From an uncultured Spirochaetales bacterium (lineage in GTDB: Bacteria; Spirochaetota; Spirochaetia; Sphaerochaetales; Sphaerochaetaceae), in assembly GCA_934271365.1 (NCBI GenBank), contig CAKQRI010000012.1, forward strand, positions 1-42,473: DNA of 42,473 nucleotides, read 5' to 3'. Positions 34,641-42,473 of this stretch are shown here, piece by piece. Each line of letters begins with the position of its first letter. Position 1 is the first letter of the stretch. The translations under genes and the position numbers were made by a program. A model generated the notes under the pieces. That model saw only the letters and a program-made list of their open reading frames with translations, was not told the DNA's origin and did no database searches.

Positions 34641-35903
34641 ATGATTGACAAGTTATATCAAAGAGAAAAATACCTATCAAAACTACGACCTTTTTACAAT
34701 GACACGTCAATGATAAAAGTCATTACAGGTGTCAGAAGATGCGGAAAATCCTCATTGCTTCTATCCATACAGAAATAGCTGATTGCAAATGGAGTTGAAG
34801 AAAAGAATATAATCTCAATCAACCTTGACCAAAGACCATATATAAGGGTAAAGAAGCCAGAACAGCTAGAAAAAAATAATTGATGATAAAACAAAGGATT
34901 CAGCTGGTGACTTATATCTTTTCATTGATGAAATTCAGAATGTCTCTTCATTTGAAGAATGCATTAATGCTTACAGGGAGGAAGGAAAATACTCAATATT
35001 CATAACTGGAAGCAACTCTTATCTCCTATCTGGAGAACTTATAACGAAACTTACTGGCAGATATATTGAATTGGAGATTTCAACACTTACATTCGATGAG
35101 TATTTAGGTATGAAAAAATACTTTGGAAAGGAACTGAACCCAAATCTCGATATTGAGCTAAGTAACTATATCTACGAAGGTGGATTTCCTCAAGCAGTCA
35201 AATATGACACAATTGAACAGAAACGATTGTATGTGCAAAGCGTAGTAAATGAAATATTTCAAAAAGATATAGATAAAAGCAAAAGAATCAGAAAAAAGCA
35301 CTTTTTGATACAATAATGCAGTTCATAATAAACAATTTCGGGTCAACAATGTCGATAAATGGACTATGCAATTACATATCAAAGACAAAGAAAGAAAAAG
35401 TCAGAAAAGAGACTGTATATCGATATATCAAAGAGCTTGAAAATCTTAAAATAATATGCAAATGCAAGCGTTTTGACCTAAAAAGCAAAAGGCCCCTCTA
35501 TGGAGAAGAAAAATATTACTTAACGGATCTAAGTTTCTTCTTCCTACGAAACACTGACAATAGGATTCCATACGGTCCAGTCTTAGAGAATATCGTATAT
35601 CAATATGCAAAAAGCATCGGGAACTCAATAAGCATTGGCAAAATAAAAAACCTCGAAGTCGATTTCATCCTGAGAAAACCAGATATGAGTTATGCATATG
35701 TCCAAGTTGCAAGGTATATTGACAACGGAAATATTGACGAAAACGGCAATAACTTAACAGAAGAAAGAGAATACAGCTCCTTAGAAGCTATAAATGACAA
35801 TTATCCTAAATATTTGCTGACGATGGACCATCTATTGCAACATAGAAATGGTATAATTCACGAAAATCTAGCAGAGTTCATATCATCTGGAAAACATTTC
35901 TAG
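34641..35903 (+). pseudogene. Decayed AAA ATPase gene of the DUF4143 type
   Basis: Three consecutive pieces read as one protein. The first, from ATG 34641, has a Walker A GVRRCGKSS but ends at TAG 34776-34778, where homologues normally continue. After it the sequence keeps coding in the same frame to a run of seven A (34870-34876), where the frame shifts. The middle piece has the Walker B LFIDEIQN, FITGSNS and EGGFPQAV motifs. A second shift occurs at a run of six A (35292-35297). The last piece, to TAA/TAG 35901-35903, has the DUF4143 C-terminal domain with NIVYQ, EVDFILR and YVQV patterns. The in-frame stop plus two frameshifts argue for a real pseudogene; the A-runs alone could be sequencing errors. 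Function of intact relatives is mostly unknown. Confidence 0.85.
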
Positions 35904-35910
35904 TTATAAG

Positions 35911-35937
35911 AAAAAGCTCTGAAACAGACTTTTTCTA
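35911..35937 (+). repeat. Right flanking repeat/hairpin of the ATPase pseudogene
   Basis: GAAACAGACTTTTTC at 35922-35936 repeats the left copy (14 of 15 bases). With GAAAAAG at 35911-35917 it can also form a hairpin with seven to eight pairs just after the pseudogene stop. No other gene lies between 35937 and the terminator at 36039; the DNA there is very AT-rich. Confidence 0.5.
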
Positions 35938-36038
35938 GGCAATAATACTGCACTTAATTTTGTATAATAAAACATATTAATATACTGATTACGGTATAAT
36001 TTATTTTATATAATATATTTTTTAATAAGTATTTTAGC

Positions 36039-36071
36039 AAAAAAATTGGGGTGAGGAAATCCCCCACCCAA
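36039..36071 (-). terminator. Terminator of the MurG/MGDG-type glycosyltransferase gene
   Basis: On the minus strand a GC-rich imperfect stem (TTGGGTGGGGG with CCTCACCCCAA) is followed by seven T, 13 bases after the stop of the glycosyltransferase gene. Confidence 0.7.
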
Positions 36072-36083
36072 CTTAAAGTGAAA

Positions 36084-37229
36084 TCAATCCTTACTGATAA
36101 AAGATGATGCATCATCTGCAACCATATCAGCCAGCTTCTCCGCACTGTAGACAATAGGTATATTGCAGAAGTTCATATCAAGAGAATTGATATCATCATT
36201 ACCTGATATGTATCGCTTTATAATCTCTAGCTGCTTATCAGTGTCATCTGTACAGTTCCAGCCAACTTTATACTTCTCAACATATTCAGCAGAAGGTATC
36301 ACTGTATACACAAGCTCTGTAATCATAAACGGACGATGGGCATACATGGCCTCTACAATAGTATTTATCCCTGCCCTGCCTGCGATGATGTCACATGCAG
36401 CCAGGTATTCATTAACGTTATTCACAAAACCTGCAATAACAAGCTTTGCTGCAGCATTTCTATACCTCTTCCTGATGCTATCCAGCTTCTTCTTCATCTT
36501 CTTACTGATTCCGCCAAGCACTACGACCTGAACTGGAAGATTATTCTTGAAGAGGCCTTCAAGAAGCGCTATTGAACCAAGTCCCTCCCCGCCTAAATTG
36601 AGCTGTATAGTAAACATATTCTCATCAATAACAAGCTTATTCCTAGCTTCCTTCTTTGAAAGCTTAGGACTTTCTGCAACATTCTTCTGAAGAGGAAATG
36701 GGCAGACTTCTATAGTCTCAGGCCTTTGCCCCATAGCCTTAACACGTTCCGCTCCCTCTTCTGTAGATATGTAGAACTTCCTTATATCGTCAGATATAGT
36801 AGCAACAGGAGCACTGAAAACGTCTGTCGCAAAATAATATACTGGTATATTCTTTATTCCAAGATCCTTCAGCATGGCAGAAAGAATTGTGCTAGCATAG
36901 GGATGCGTGCAGAAGATGAAATCAACCGGCTCTTCCTCCATATTGGATACAAAAGCACGTTCACAGTGCTTACAGGCAAACTTAATAGCCATCTCCATCC
37001 CATTCGAATCAGAGTCATTATGCTGGCTGAGCTTTCTTTCAAGTTTTGAATGCTTCAGCATCTGCCTCCACCACCATTTATTTATAGATCCAAGCCAGCG
37101 GATATCAAGATAGTCAAAGAATTCCTCAAGTGCTACCTGATGGCCCATTGATACAAGAGCTTCCATAACAGCTTTTGCTGGAACATAGTGTCCTTTTCCG
37201 CCATCAACATAAACACACATTGCGCGCAT
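36084..37229 (-). CDS. GT28-family glycosyltransferase (MGDG synthase/MurG-like)
   Basis: The 381-residue protein has a GT-B fold of the MGDG-synthase kind: an N-terminal DGGKGHYVPAKA loop (the lipid-acceptor loop motif), a THPYASTIL region, a central QLNLGGEGLG strand and a GRAGINTIVEAMYAHRPF motif near residue 290 for the sugar nucleotide. Enzymes of this group move a sugar onto diacylglycerol to make glycolipids at the inner membrane. AAGGAG lies eight bases before the ATG. It is transcribed divergently from a second glycosyltransferase 195 bases away, which may act in the same path. Confidence 0.85.
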   Translation of the reverse strand: MRAMCVYVDGGKGHYVPAKAVMEALVSMGHQVALEEFFDYLDIRWLGSINKWWWRQMLKHSKLERKLSQHNDSDSNGMEMAIKFACKHCERAFVSNMEEEPVDFIFCTHPYASTILSAMLKDLGIKNIPVYYFATDVFSAPVATISDDIRKFYISTEEGAERVKAMGQRPETIEVCPFPLQKNVAESPKLSKKEARNKLVIDENMFTIQLNLGGEGLGSIALLEGLFKNNLPVQVVVLGGISKKMKKKLDSIRKRYRNAAAKLVIAGFVNNVNEYLAACDIIAGRAGINTIVEAMYAHRPFMITELVYTVIPSAEYVEKYKVGWNCTDDTDKQLEIIKRYISGNDDINSLDMNFCNIPIVYSAEKLADMVADDASSFISKD

Positions 37230-37424
37230 TCCATCATCTCCTTAGATTACATATCGTAATATATGATAATAGCATTTCAGCGTCCAATCCATCTATATTG
37301 ATTGAATGGACAATCTATAGAGACTGCCACACCATATCCATCAATCCCGATTCAATTGCCAATAATTGCAATCTCATGTTATTATTGAAATAGTCACAAC
37401 AATAAATTAAGGAAAGTTCAATTT

Positions 37425-38711
37425 ATGCGCATTGCTTTCGGTTTTGATATCTTCTATCCAGAGACTAATGGAGTAATAACAACAACAATAAACCTGGCAA
37501 GGAATCTTATAGATATGGGGCACGAAGTATGGTTCTTTGTCCCTTATAGCAATAAATTCAAGGATAATGTGATTGAGAATGGAATCCACATCATCCACAT
37601 CAGAGCTTTGCCATCATATATATATAAAGGAATGAGGATGATTCCGACATATGGCAGATTCTTAGCTCCGATTCTCAGAAAGCACAAGATTGACATTGTT
37701 CATAATACAACACCATGGCTGATGGGCATGTCATTGAATCATGCCGCAAGGAAGCTGCATATACCAACAGTGGGAACCCATCATACATTGATTGATGATC
37801 CTATTTACATTCAGTATGCACTCAAGAGCATGAAGCTCTCAAAAGCTGCAACAAAAGCAATCTGGACTGTAGTATTCAATCCATTCTACAAACTCACATG
37901 GGTAGCGACAGCACCGTCAAAGAAGACTTGCAGGCAGATTCAGGCAAAGTACCCATCGCTTGACGTAAGATATATTTCAAATGGAATCGACACATCAAGA
38001 TTCAACCCTGAACTGAAAGAGCTTCCGCTACCCCACCAGATTCCACCTGAATGGGTAGGTCCTAAGACTTTGATCTATGTCGGACGCTTAGGATATGAGA
38101 AAGCCATAGATGTGACATTCAATGCTTTTGCTCTATGTCTGAAGAACAATCCTGATGCGAAGCTTATATGCATAGGAAGAGGACCTGCGGAGGAAAGACT
38201 CCAGAACATGGTAACAAAGCTGAAAATGCAGGATAATGTCCTAATGACAGGGCTCATTCCAAACGGAGAGATCATCGGATCAAAAATCCTATCTAAAGTG
38301 TGTGCATTCGTAACAGCATCTCTTTCAGAGAACCAGGCAATCACAGTCATTGAGGCTCTCTGCTCAGGAGCTCCTGTAATCTGCGCAGATGTTCCTAATA
38401 TGACAGCTATCGTTTCTGCAGATCAGGGCTGGTACTTCAAAGGCGGGGATGAGGAAGACCTTGCACGCCAGATGGATAGAGCTCTGAATAACAAAGCTGA
38501 AAGGAATGCAAAGAGGGATGCAGCTCTGAAATCCCTACCTCTGTTTGATGGCAGAGAAGTCGCAAAGCAGTTTGAAGCACTATATAAGGAAATGCTTCAG
38601 AAAAGAGATGCTGGCTTCTATGTAGAGAAGGGAGAGGAGAAGGCACTAGCCTATGCAAAGGAAATAGAAAGGGAAGAAGCGCTCAGAAAGGATTCTAAAA
38701 CAGAACAGTAA
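37425..38711 (+). CDS. GT4-family glycosyltransferase (diacylglycerol glucosyltransferase-like)
   Basis: The 428-residue protein has the GT4 pattern: an N-terminal IAFGFDIFYPETNGV with loop for the acceptor, a HNTTPW region, TLIYVGRLGYEKAID near residue 210, and the E-x7-E donor motif (SENQAITVIEAL). The N-terminal signature and basic helices are like bacterial 1,2-diacylglycerol 3-glucosyltransferases, which make membrane glycolipids; a cell-wall polymer role cannot be ruled out. AAGGAA lies about nine bases upstream of the ATG. The gene's end overlaps the convergent outer-membrane protein gene by 17 bases. The C-terminal tail is highly charged. Confidence 0.85.
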   Translation: MRIAFGFDIFYPETNGVITTTINLARNLIDMGHEVWFFVPYSNKFKDNVIENGIHIIHIRALPSYIYKGMRMIPTYGRFLAPILRKHKIDIVHNTTPWLMGMSLNHAARKLHIPTVGTHHTLIDDPIYIQYALKSMKLSKAATKAIWTVVFNPFYKLTWVATAPSKKTCRQIQAKYPSLDVRYISNGIDTSRFNPELKELPLPHQIPPEWVGPKTLIYVGRLGYEKAIDVTFNAFALCLKNNPDAKLICIGRGPAEERLQNMVTKLKMQDNVLMTGLIPNGEIIGSKILSKVCAFVTASLSENQAITVIEALCSGAPVICADVPNMTAIVSADQGWYFKGGDEEDLARQMDRALNNKAERNAKRDAALKSLPLFDGREVAKQFEALYKEMLQKRDAGFYVEKGEEKALAYAKEIEREEALRKDSKTEQ

Positions 38712-39864
38712 GATATCCACCAAGTGAAAAATCGCTTCCGGTTTTCTCTCCTGGAATCTTTGTATATATAAACTTATATTCAAAGAATATCCTGAGAACA
38801 CCCATTATATGCATATCTACTCCGATTCCGATGCCACCAAGGAAATCAAAGCCTTTTTCTGACTCGGTATTCATCAGCTCCCCGCCAGATATCGCATTCT
38901 CAAAATAGCAGTATGCTCCTGGATATGTTCCCTTGGAAAGCACCTCTGGACCAACAAGCCAGAGTGTTGAATTAAGACTCATCATATATGTCCGAGGAGG
39001 TATTCTCCGTCCCATCAGCGATGTATTCATGAGATATCGAGGGACGGCCTTTCCTGCGAGAATCTGGTTCTTAAATGATGTATCTATATATAAAGAATAG
39101 CGGTTTCTTCCACTGAAAAACTCCTGCTCTGATACGAAGGTATGCTTAAAGTAGAAATTGAGATCCATTCTGAATGCATCTGTCTGTGTATACTGGAAAG
39201 CACTGAGTTTATTCATTAAGAACCAAGGAGCAAACAGCAGGCTTACTTCCCCTTTATATCCTTCAGGAGCGATATAGTCATCATCCATCATATTAAATGC
39301 CAGCTTTATATTCAGAGAATTTGAAAGGAAGTACTTACCACCTCCAAGATCTGGAGTTCCGATAGGATATTGTGATGAAAGCTCATCCGGGAATAATGTC
39401 TTATCATTGAAAATGCCTGCATAGTTCCCATTTCTTATATCAGAGAAATCAGCAAAAGCCTGTTCCCAGCGCATTCTCAGAATGAATGATGCTGTGAGCA
39501 TATCCGGACTATCCTTCTTCCTGTTATCTATGACTCCCTGTTCATAAACAATTGAGCCATCTGAAAAAGCAACAGTATACTCATTTCCAGAGCCATTTGA
39601 AAGAAGCTTCCCTGTTGCTGGATCCTGAAATACGGAACGCTGTGTCAGACCGGCTTCCAAACGCGCATATATCTTAGAATCAAGATTCTTAGCAATATCA
39701 AGACCTGAAATTCCGAAATCGCCCCAGAGAGATACAGGAAGCATGCCATATGCAAAATCTGAAAGATATGAGCCATTTATTATTGCAGAATAATACGCCT
39801 CTTTTGCATTCAAAGCAAAAGCTAGAACAAGCATAATAACTGCAATGGCTAAAATTCTTTTCAT
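38695..39864 (-). CDS. Predicted outer-membrane beta-barrel protein
   Basis: The 389-residue protein has a signal peptide (MKRILAIAVIMLVLAFALNA) and a body of alternating aromatic and polar residues typical of a beta barrel. It ends in a strand GGYLTVLF with terminal Phe, as for outer-membrane proteins. I do not recognise a family. Its 3' end overlaps the convergent glycosyltransferase gene. A role in the outer membrane follows from form only. Confidence 0.7.
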   Translation of the reverse strand: MKRILAIAVIMLVLAFALNAKEAYYSAIINGSYLSDFAYGMLPVSLWGDFGISGLDIAKNLDSKIYARLEAGLTQRSVFQDPATGKLLSNGSGNEYTVAFSDGSIVYEQGVIDNRKKDSPDMLTASFILRMRWEQAFADFSDIRNGNYAGIFNDKTLFPDELSSQYPIGTPDLGGGKYFLSNSLNIKLAFNMMDDDYIAPEGYKGEVSLLFAPWFLMNKLSAFQYTQTDAFRMDLNFYFKHTFVSEQEFFSGRNRYSLYIDTSFKNQILAGKAVPRYLMNTSLMGRRIPPRTYMMSLNSTLWLVGPEVLSKGTYPGAYCYFENAISGGELMNTESEKGFDFLGGIGIGVDMHIMGVLRIFFEYKFIYTKIPGEKTGSDFSLGGYLTVLF

Positions 39865-40046
39865 AAATATAACATTATTAGAAAGCCCATAAAAATCAAG
39901 AGGCCAGCTCTTCTATACAAATGATGAAACAGCATACAGGTTACATGGAAATACAATAAAAAGCCTTATTTTCACACAGAAGCAGCACATATCCTCATCT
40001 ACATCATTTCTGCTTGATATGTAATATGGCCAAAGCACCTTTTTCA

Positions 40047-40100
40047 TTGACAGTGCTTAGTTATAAATGGTACTTTTAAGAAGACCGTAAAAATTTACGG
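40047..40100 (+). promoter_or_regulatory. Candidate promoter and palindrome upstream of the chaperone gene
   Basis: A perfect TTGACA at 40047-40052 has TACTTT at 40071-40076 after 18 bases. A perfect 16-base palindrome, CCGTAAAAATTTACGG, follows at 40085-40100, near the expected +1. AAGCAC (40033-40038) and GTGCTT (40053-40058) flank the -35. The rest of the gap 39865-40137 shows nothing. Confidence 0.4.
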
Positions 40101-40137
40101 CAGCTTTTATTTTATCACAAAAAAAGAGGTTCAGGTC

Positions 40138-41676
40138 ATGCCTACAGATGAAAAGAATGTAGTTGAATTTCCTAATGGCAAGAAAAACCATAAGGATACC
40201 GAGAAGAAGAAAAAGAAGATTTCCGCAAAGCAGGTTGGATGGGTCTTCGGTGTTGTTGTTCTTATTCTCATTTCCTTTGGTTTCATTCTTCCTGCAACAG
40301 GTTTCACTACCCTGAAAGATACTTCTATTGTATTTGGAAGATATAATGGAAAGAAGATTGAGCTCAAGAATGGCAATTTCTTCTCATACCAGCTTCAGAA
40401 TATTGCAAATTACTATGCCCAGCAGAATGGTGGAGTAATCCCTAATAGCTATTATTTCCAGATTTATTACACAGCATTCCAGAATGCTGTTGTATATGAA
40501 GCTCTCAATGAAATGGCAGACAAAGCTGGAGTCAAAGCCAGCTCTGATGCTATTGCAGATGGCATCGTATCATCAGGATACTGGAACAACAGCGATGGAG
40601 AATTTGATACAGAGCGCTATGATGCAGCTTCTAAGAGCGATAAGGAATTCATCAGAAGCTATGTTGCTATGTCACTTCCATTCCAGAGTGTTGAGTCTGA
40701 TATCGCAAATGTGAAAATCAGTGATGCAGAGACAGAGTTCATTGAGACAATCAACGGAAATACAAGATCATTTGAATATATCGTAATTGATCAGAATGCA
40801 TATGGAGATGAAGAAGCTATCACATATGCTACAAACAATCCTGAGCCTTTCGTTGAAATCGGTCTTTCTACACTTTCTTATTCTACAGAAGCTGAAGCTA
40901 ATGACACACTTGCAAAGCTCAAAGATGGTTCAATGACTTTCGAAGAAGCTGCAGCATCGAGTGTTGATGCATACGCTGCAAACAATGGTAAGGTCGGCGC
41001 TGTATTCAAGCATGAGCTTGATGGAACACTCACAGGCATAGATGGAGCATCCGATACAGTATTCTCAACTGTTGTTGGTGACTATGCAGGTCCTTATGCA
41101 ACAGCAACAGGCTACACAATCTTCAGAGTAGATGCAGAGCCAGCTGTAGCAGACTTCACAACAGAGAATTCTCTCATGCACATCAAAGAGTACATCGCAG
41201 ATAATGATAATCAGATCATGACAACATACTTAGCAGGTATTGCAAATGATGTATATGCAGTTGCCCAGAATGACTTCGATGAAGCAGCTGATAAGTATGA
41301 TCTTGAAGTAGTTAAGGTGTCAAATGTTGCAGAGAACCCTGGCTCAAGCCAGTTCATTGCATCTTTCAACTACAGTGATTACACAGGTCTTCTTGCAAAT
41401 GCTGCAGCTGATTCTGATTTTGAGAATAAGCTCTTCAGCGCTGAAGATGGAAGCGTTCTAGAACCTGTTCTTTCAGGAACATCTTACATTGTTGTAAGAC
41501 CTACTGCATCAAATGGCACAAACTACATTGCAAACTATGTATCAGCAATGTATAGCTCATATGCAGGCCAGCTCTCACTTTCAGACCTGCAGAATTCAAT
41601 CCTGTCTTCAGATAAGCTCCACAATGACTTCTACACAGTTTATCTTCAGAAGATCATGGGACTTGGTACAAACTGA
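40138..41676 (+). CDS. Membrane-anchored SurA/PpiD-like peptidyl-prolyl isomerase/chaperone
   Basis: The 512-residue protein has a short, very Lys-rich cytoplasmic N-terminus (residues 1-31), one TM segment (about 33-55), then a SurA-N-like helical region (about 70-200) and a parvulin-like middle domain (about 205-330, with TFEEAAASSVDAYAANNGKVGAVF). A further domain lies at the C-terminus. The layout is that of PpiD: an inner-membrane-anchored folding helper for exported and outer-membrane proteins. Whether the parvulin part is active cannot be told. GAGG lies eight bases upstream of the ATG. The gene is monocistronic, with a terminator after it. Confidence 0.78.
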   Translation: MPTDEKNVVEFPNGKKNHKDTEKKKKKISAKQVGWVFGVVVLILISFGFILPATGFTTLKDTSIVFGRYNGKKIELKNGNFFSYQLQNIANYYAQQNGGVIPNSYYFQIYYTAFQNAVVYEALNEMADKAGVKASSDAIADGIVSSGYWNNSDGEFDTERYDAASKSDKEFIRSYVAMSLPFQSVESDIANVKISDAETEFIETINGNTRSFEYIVIDQNAYGDEEAITYATNNPEPFVEIGLSTLSYSTEAEANDTLAKLKDGSMTFEEAAASSVDAYAANNGKVGAVFKHELDGTLTGIDGASDTVFSTVVGDYAGPYATATGYTIFRVDAEPAVADFTTENSLMHIKEYIADNDNQIMTTYLAGIANDVYAVAQNDFDEAADKYDLEVVKVSNVAENPGSSQFIASFNYSDYTGLLANAAADSDFENKLFSAEDGSVLEPVLSGTSYIVVRPTASNGTNYIANYVSAMYSSYAGQLSLSDLQNSILSSDKLHNDFYTVYLQKIMGLGTN

Positions 41677-41696
41677 TTCTGAATCCAGCAATAAAG

Positions 41697-41734
41697 AGAG
41701 GTCATATCGGCTTGATATGACCTCTTCTTTTGTA
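41697..41734 (+). terminator. Terminator of the SurA/PpiD-like gene
   Basis: A perfect twelve-base stem AGAGGTCATATC/GATATGACCTCT with a five-base loop is followed by TCTTTTGT, 20 bases after the stop codon. Confidence 0.85.
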
Positions 41735-41848
41735 TATAACATTCAATGCTTTTCTGAATTATAATCAAGCCATCACGGCACATAGAATTACAGAGAGTGC
41801 CAAATGCATTCTGCTGAAAGACTATGATAAGCATTCTATCGTGGCTTA

Positions 41849-42028
41849 TCATTCATCGTCATAGTCACCTCTGCTCTCTTTATAAGCACTCCATTTAGAT
41901 GACTTTTCCAAAAGCATTTCAGAATCCTCTTCTCCAAAAGAATCCTTCCACTTCATATAGCGCTTTTCAGGAGCAGGCTTGCGTCTTCCTTTATTCTTTT
42001 CTGCTAAATCTTCTTCACCATTAGCCAT
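41849..42028 (-). CDS. Small highly charged protein of unknown function
   Basis: From the ATG at 42026-42028 the frame gives 59 residues rich in Lys, Glu, Asp and Ser, with KRYMKWKDSFGEED in the middle and an acidic end. An upstream ATG at 42109 would add a hydrophobic stretch that looks like non-coding sequence. No clear ribosome site is visible. I do not recognise it; it may be real, being alone in an otherwise gene-free gap. Confidence 0.4.
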   Translation of the reverse strand: MANGEEDLAEKNKGRRKPAPEKRYMKWKDSFGEEDSEMLLEKSSKWSAYKESRGDYDDE

Positions 42029-42156
42029 AGCTATGATTATGGAACTAGCAGGCGGGTAAATCAACAGGATTATGTTGATATATTGATAAAGATGCCCCTT
42101 CGACTTCATAAAATAACTTCACATTATACAAGCAGGAGATAAGCTGTATGATGAAA

Positions 42157-42473
42157 TCAATGTTTCATCTTTTCAAGTTCAGGCATCACAATATGCCACA
42201 TAGTAAGGTAGGCTGCAAGCCCACCTACTACATTGCTTATAGGCTCAGCAAGCATTACACCATTTATGCCGAAGAAATAAGGCAGGATAATTGTAAGAGG
42301 AACAACTATTATAACCTTGCGGAATAAAGAGAAGAATATGGCTTGCTTAGCTTTTCCCAAAGCTACAAATGTCTGTTGCCCTGAGGTCTGGAAAGCCATA
42401 AAGATAAATCCGAAGAAATATATTCTCAGAGCTGAAACTGATGCCTCGAGCATAATAGGATCAGATGTAAAAA
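42157..42473 (-). CDS. MATE-family efflux transporter, 3' part
   Basis: The frame is open to the window edge, so only the last 105 or so residues are present. They match the C-terminal half of MATE transporters: LRIYFFGFIFMAFQTSGQQTFVALGKAK, SLFRKVIIVVPLTIILP and a GINGVMLAEPISN segment, then the last TM and a short charged end. These carriers export drugs or metabolites using Na+ or H+. The start lies outside the window. Confidence 0.85.
   Translation of the reverse strand, partial: FTSDPIMLEASVSALRIYFFGFIFMAFQTSGQQTFVALGKAKQAIFFSLFRKVIIVVPLTIILPYFFGINGVMLAEPISNVVGGLAAYLTMWHIVMPELEKMKH

Noticed and set aside
34870..35297. Programmed frameshifting at A-runs in the ATPase gene.
   Set aside because: A separate in-frame TAG upstream already breaks the protein, so decay or sequence error is the simpler reading.
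1..42473. CRISPR arrays, rRNA genes or transposases.
   Set aside because: No regularly spaced repeats, rRNA-like stretches or transposase motifs were seen on either strand.

Overview
The window looks like a chromosome segment from a double-membraned, AT-leaning bacterium. A TolC/RND/MFP efflux set, a beta-barrel-like outer-membrane protein, a SurA/PpiD-like periplasmic chaperone and signal peptides ending in an LFAGG-type motif suggest a spirochaete of the Sphaerochaetaceae/Treponemataceae kind. That placement is inference from gene style, not from a marker gene. Most genes have a GGAGG-type ribosome binding site, and the three tRNA genes do not encode CCA.

Region 1 (1-1221, + strand) holds a small membrane-protein reading frame, apparently interrupted by one stop codon, followed by a TraX-family membrane protein. 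Region 2 (1210-16990, - strand) is a defence island read leftward away from tRNA-Phe: a small HTH gene, brxA (apparently damaged at its 5' end), brxB, brxC, pglX, an AlbA/Schlafen-type ATPase, pglZ and brxL. This is a complete type 1 BREX set with one extra gene. After the brxL stop, with no gap, come two genes that match type II Thoeris: a two-TM plus macro-domain effector (ThsA-like) and a TIR-like signal-producing enzyme (ThsB-like). All junctions are overlaps or gaps of about 10 bases or less, so BREX and Thoeris appear to be one transcription unit. The Thoeris pair is clearly more AT-rich than brxL, and an AT-rich block inside pglX covers its specificity region, so the island looks mosaic.

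Region 3 (17102-25471): tRNA-Phe with promoter and terminator, then a LysR regulator divergent from a seven-gene operon. The operon encodes a peptide/opine-type ABC importer (binding protein, two ATPases, two permeases), a glycerophosphodiester phosphodiesterase and an alpha/beta hydrolase. A hairpin after the binding-protein gene probably sets its higher expression.

Region 4 (25484-33651): an efflux operon (membrane fusion protein, RND pump, a large lipoprotein, TolC) on the - strand, ending in a clear terminator and divergent from a TetR regulator. The RND pump lacks the usual TM4 aspartates. Region 5 (33684-35937): a tRNA-Gly/tRNA-Lys operon, a small heavy-metal-associated protein and a decayed DUF4143-type AAA ATPase gene between near-identical 15-base repeats. 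Region 6 (36039-42473): two divergent lipid-type glycosyltransferases, an outer-membrane protein, a membrane-anchored SurA/PpiD-like chaperone, a small charged protein and the 3' part of a MATE transporter cut by the window end.

No CRISPR array, rRNA gene, integrase or intact transposase is visible.
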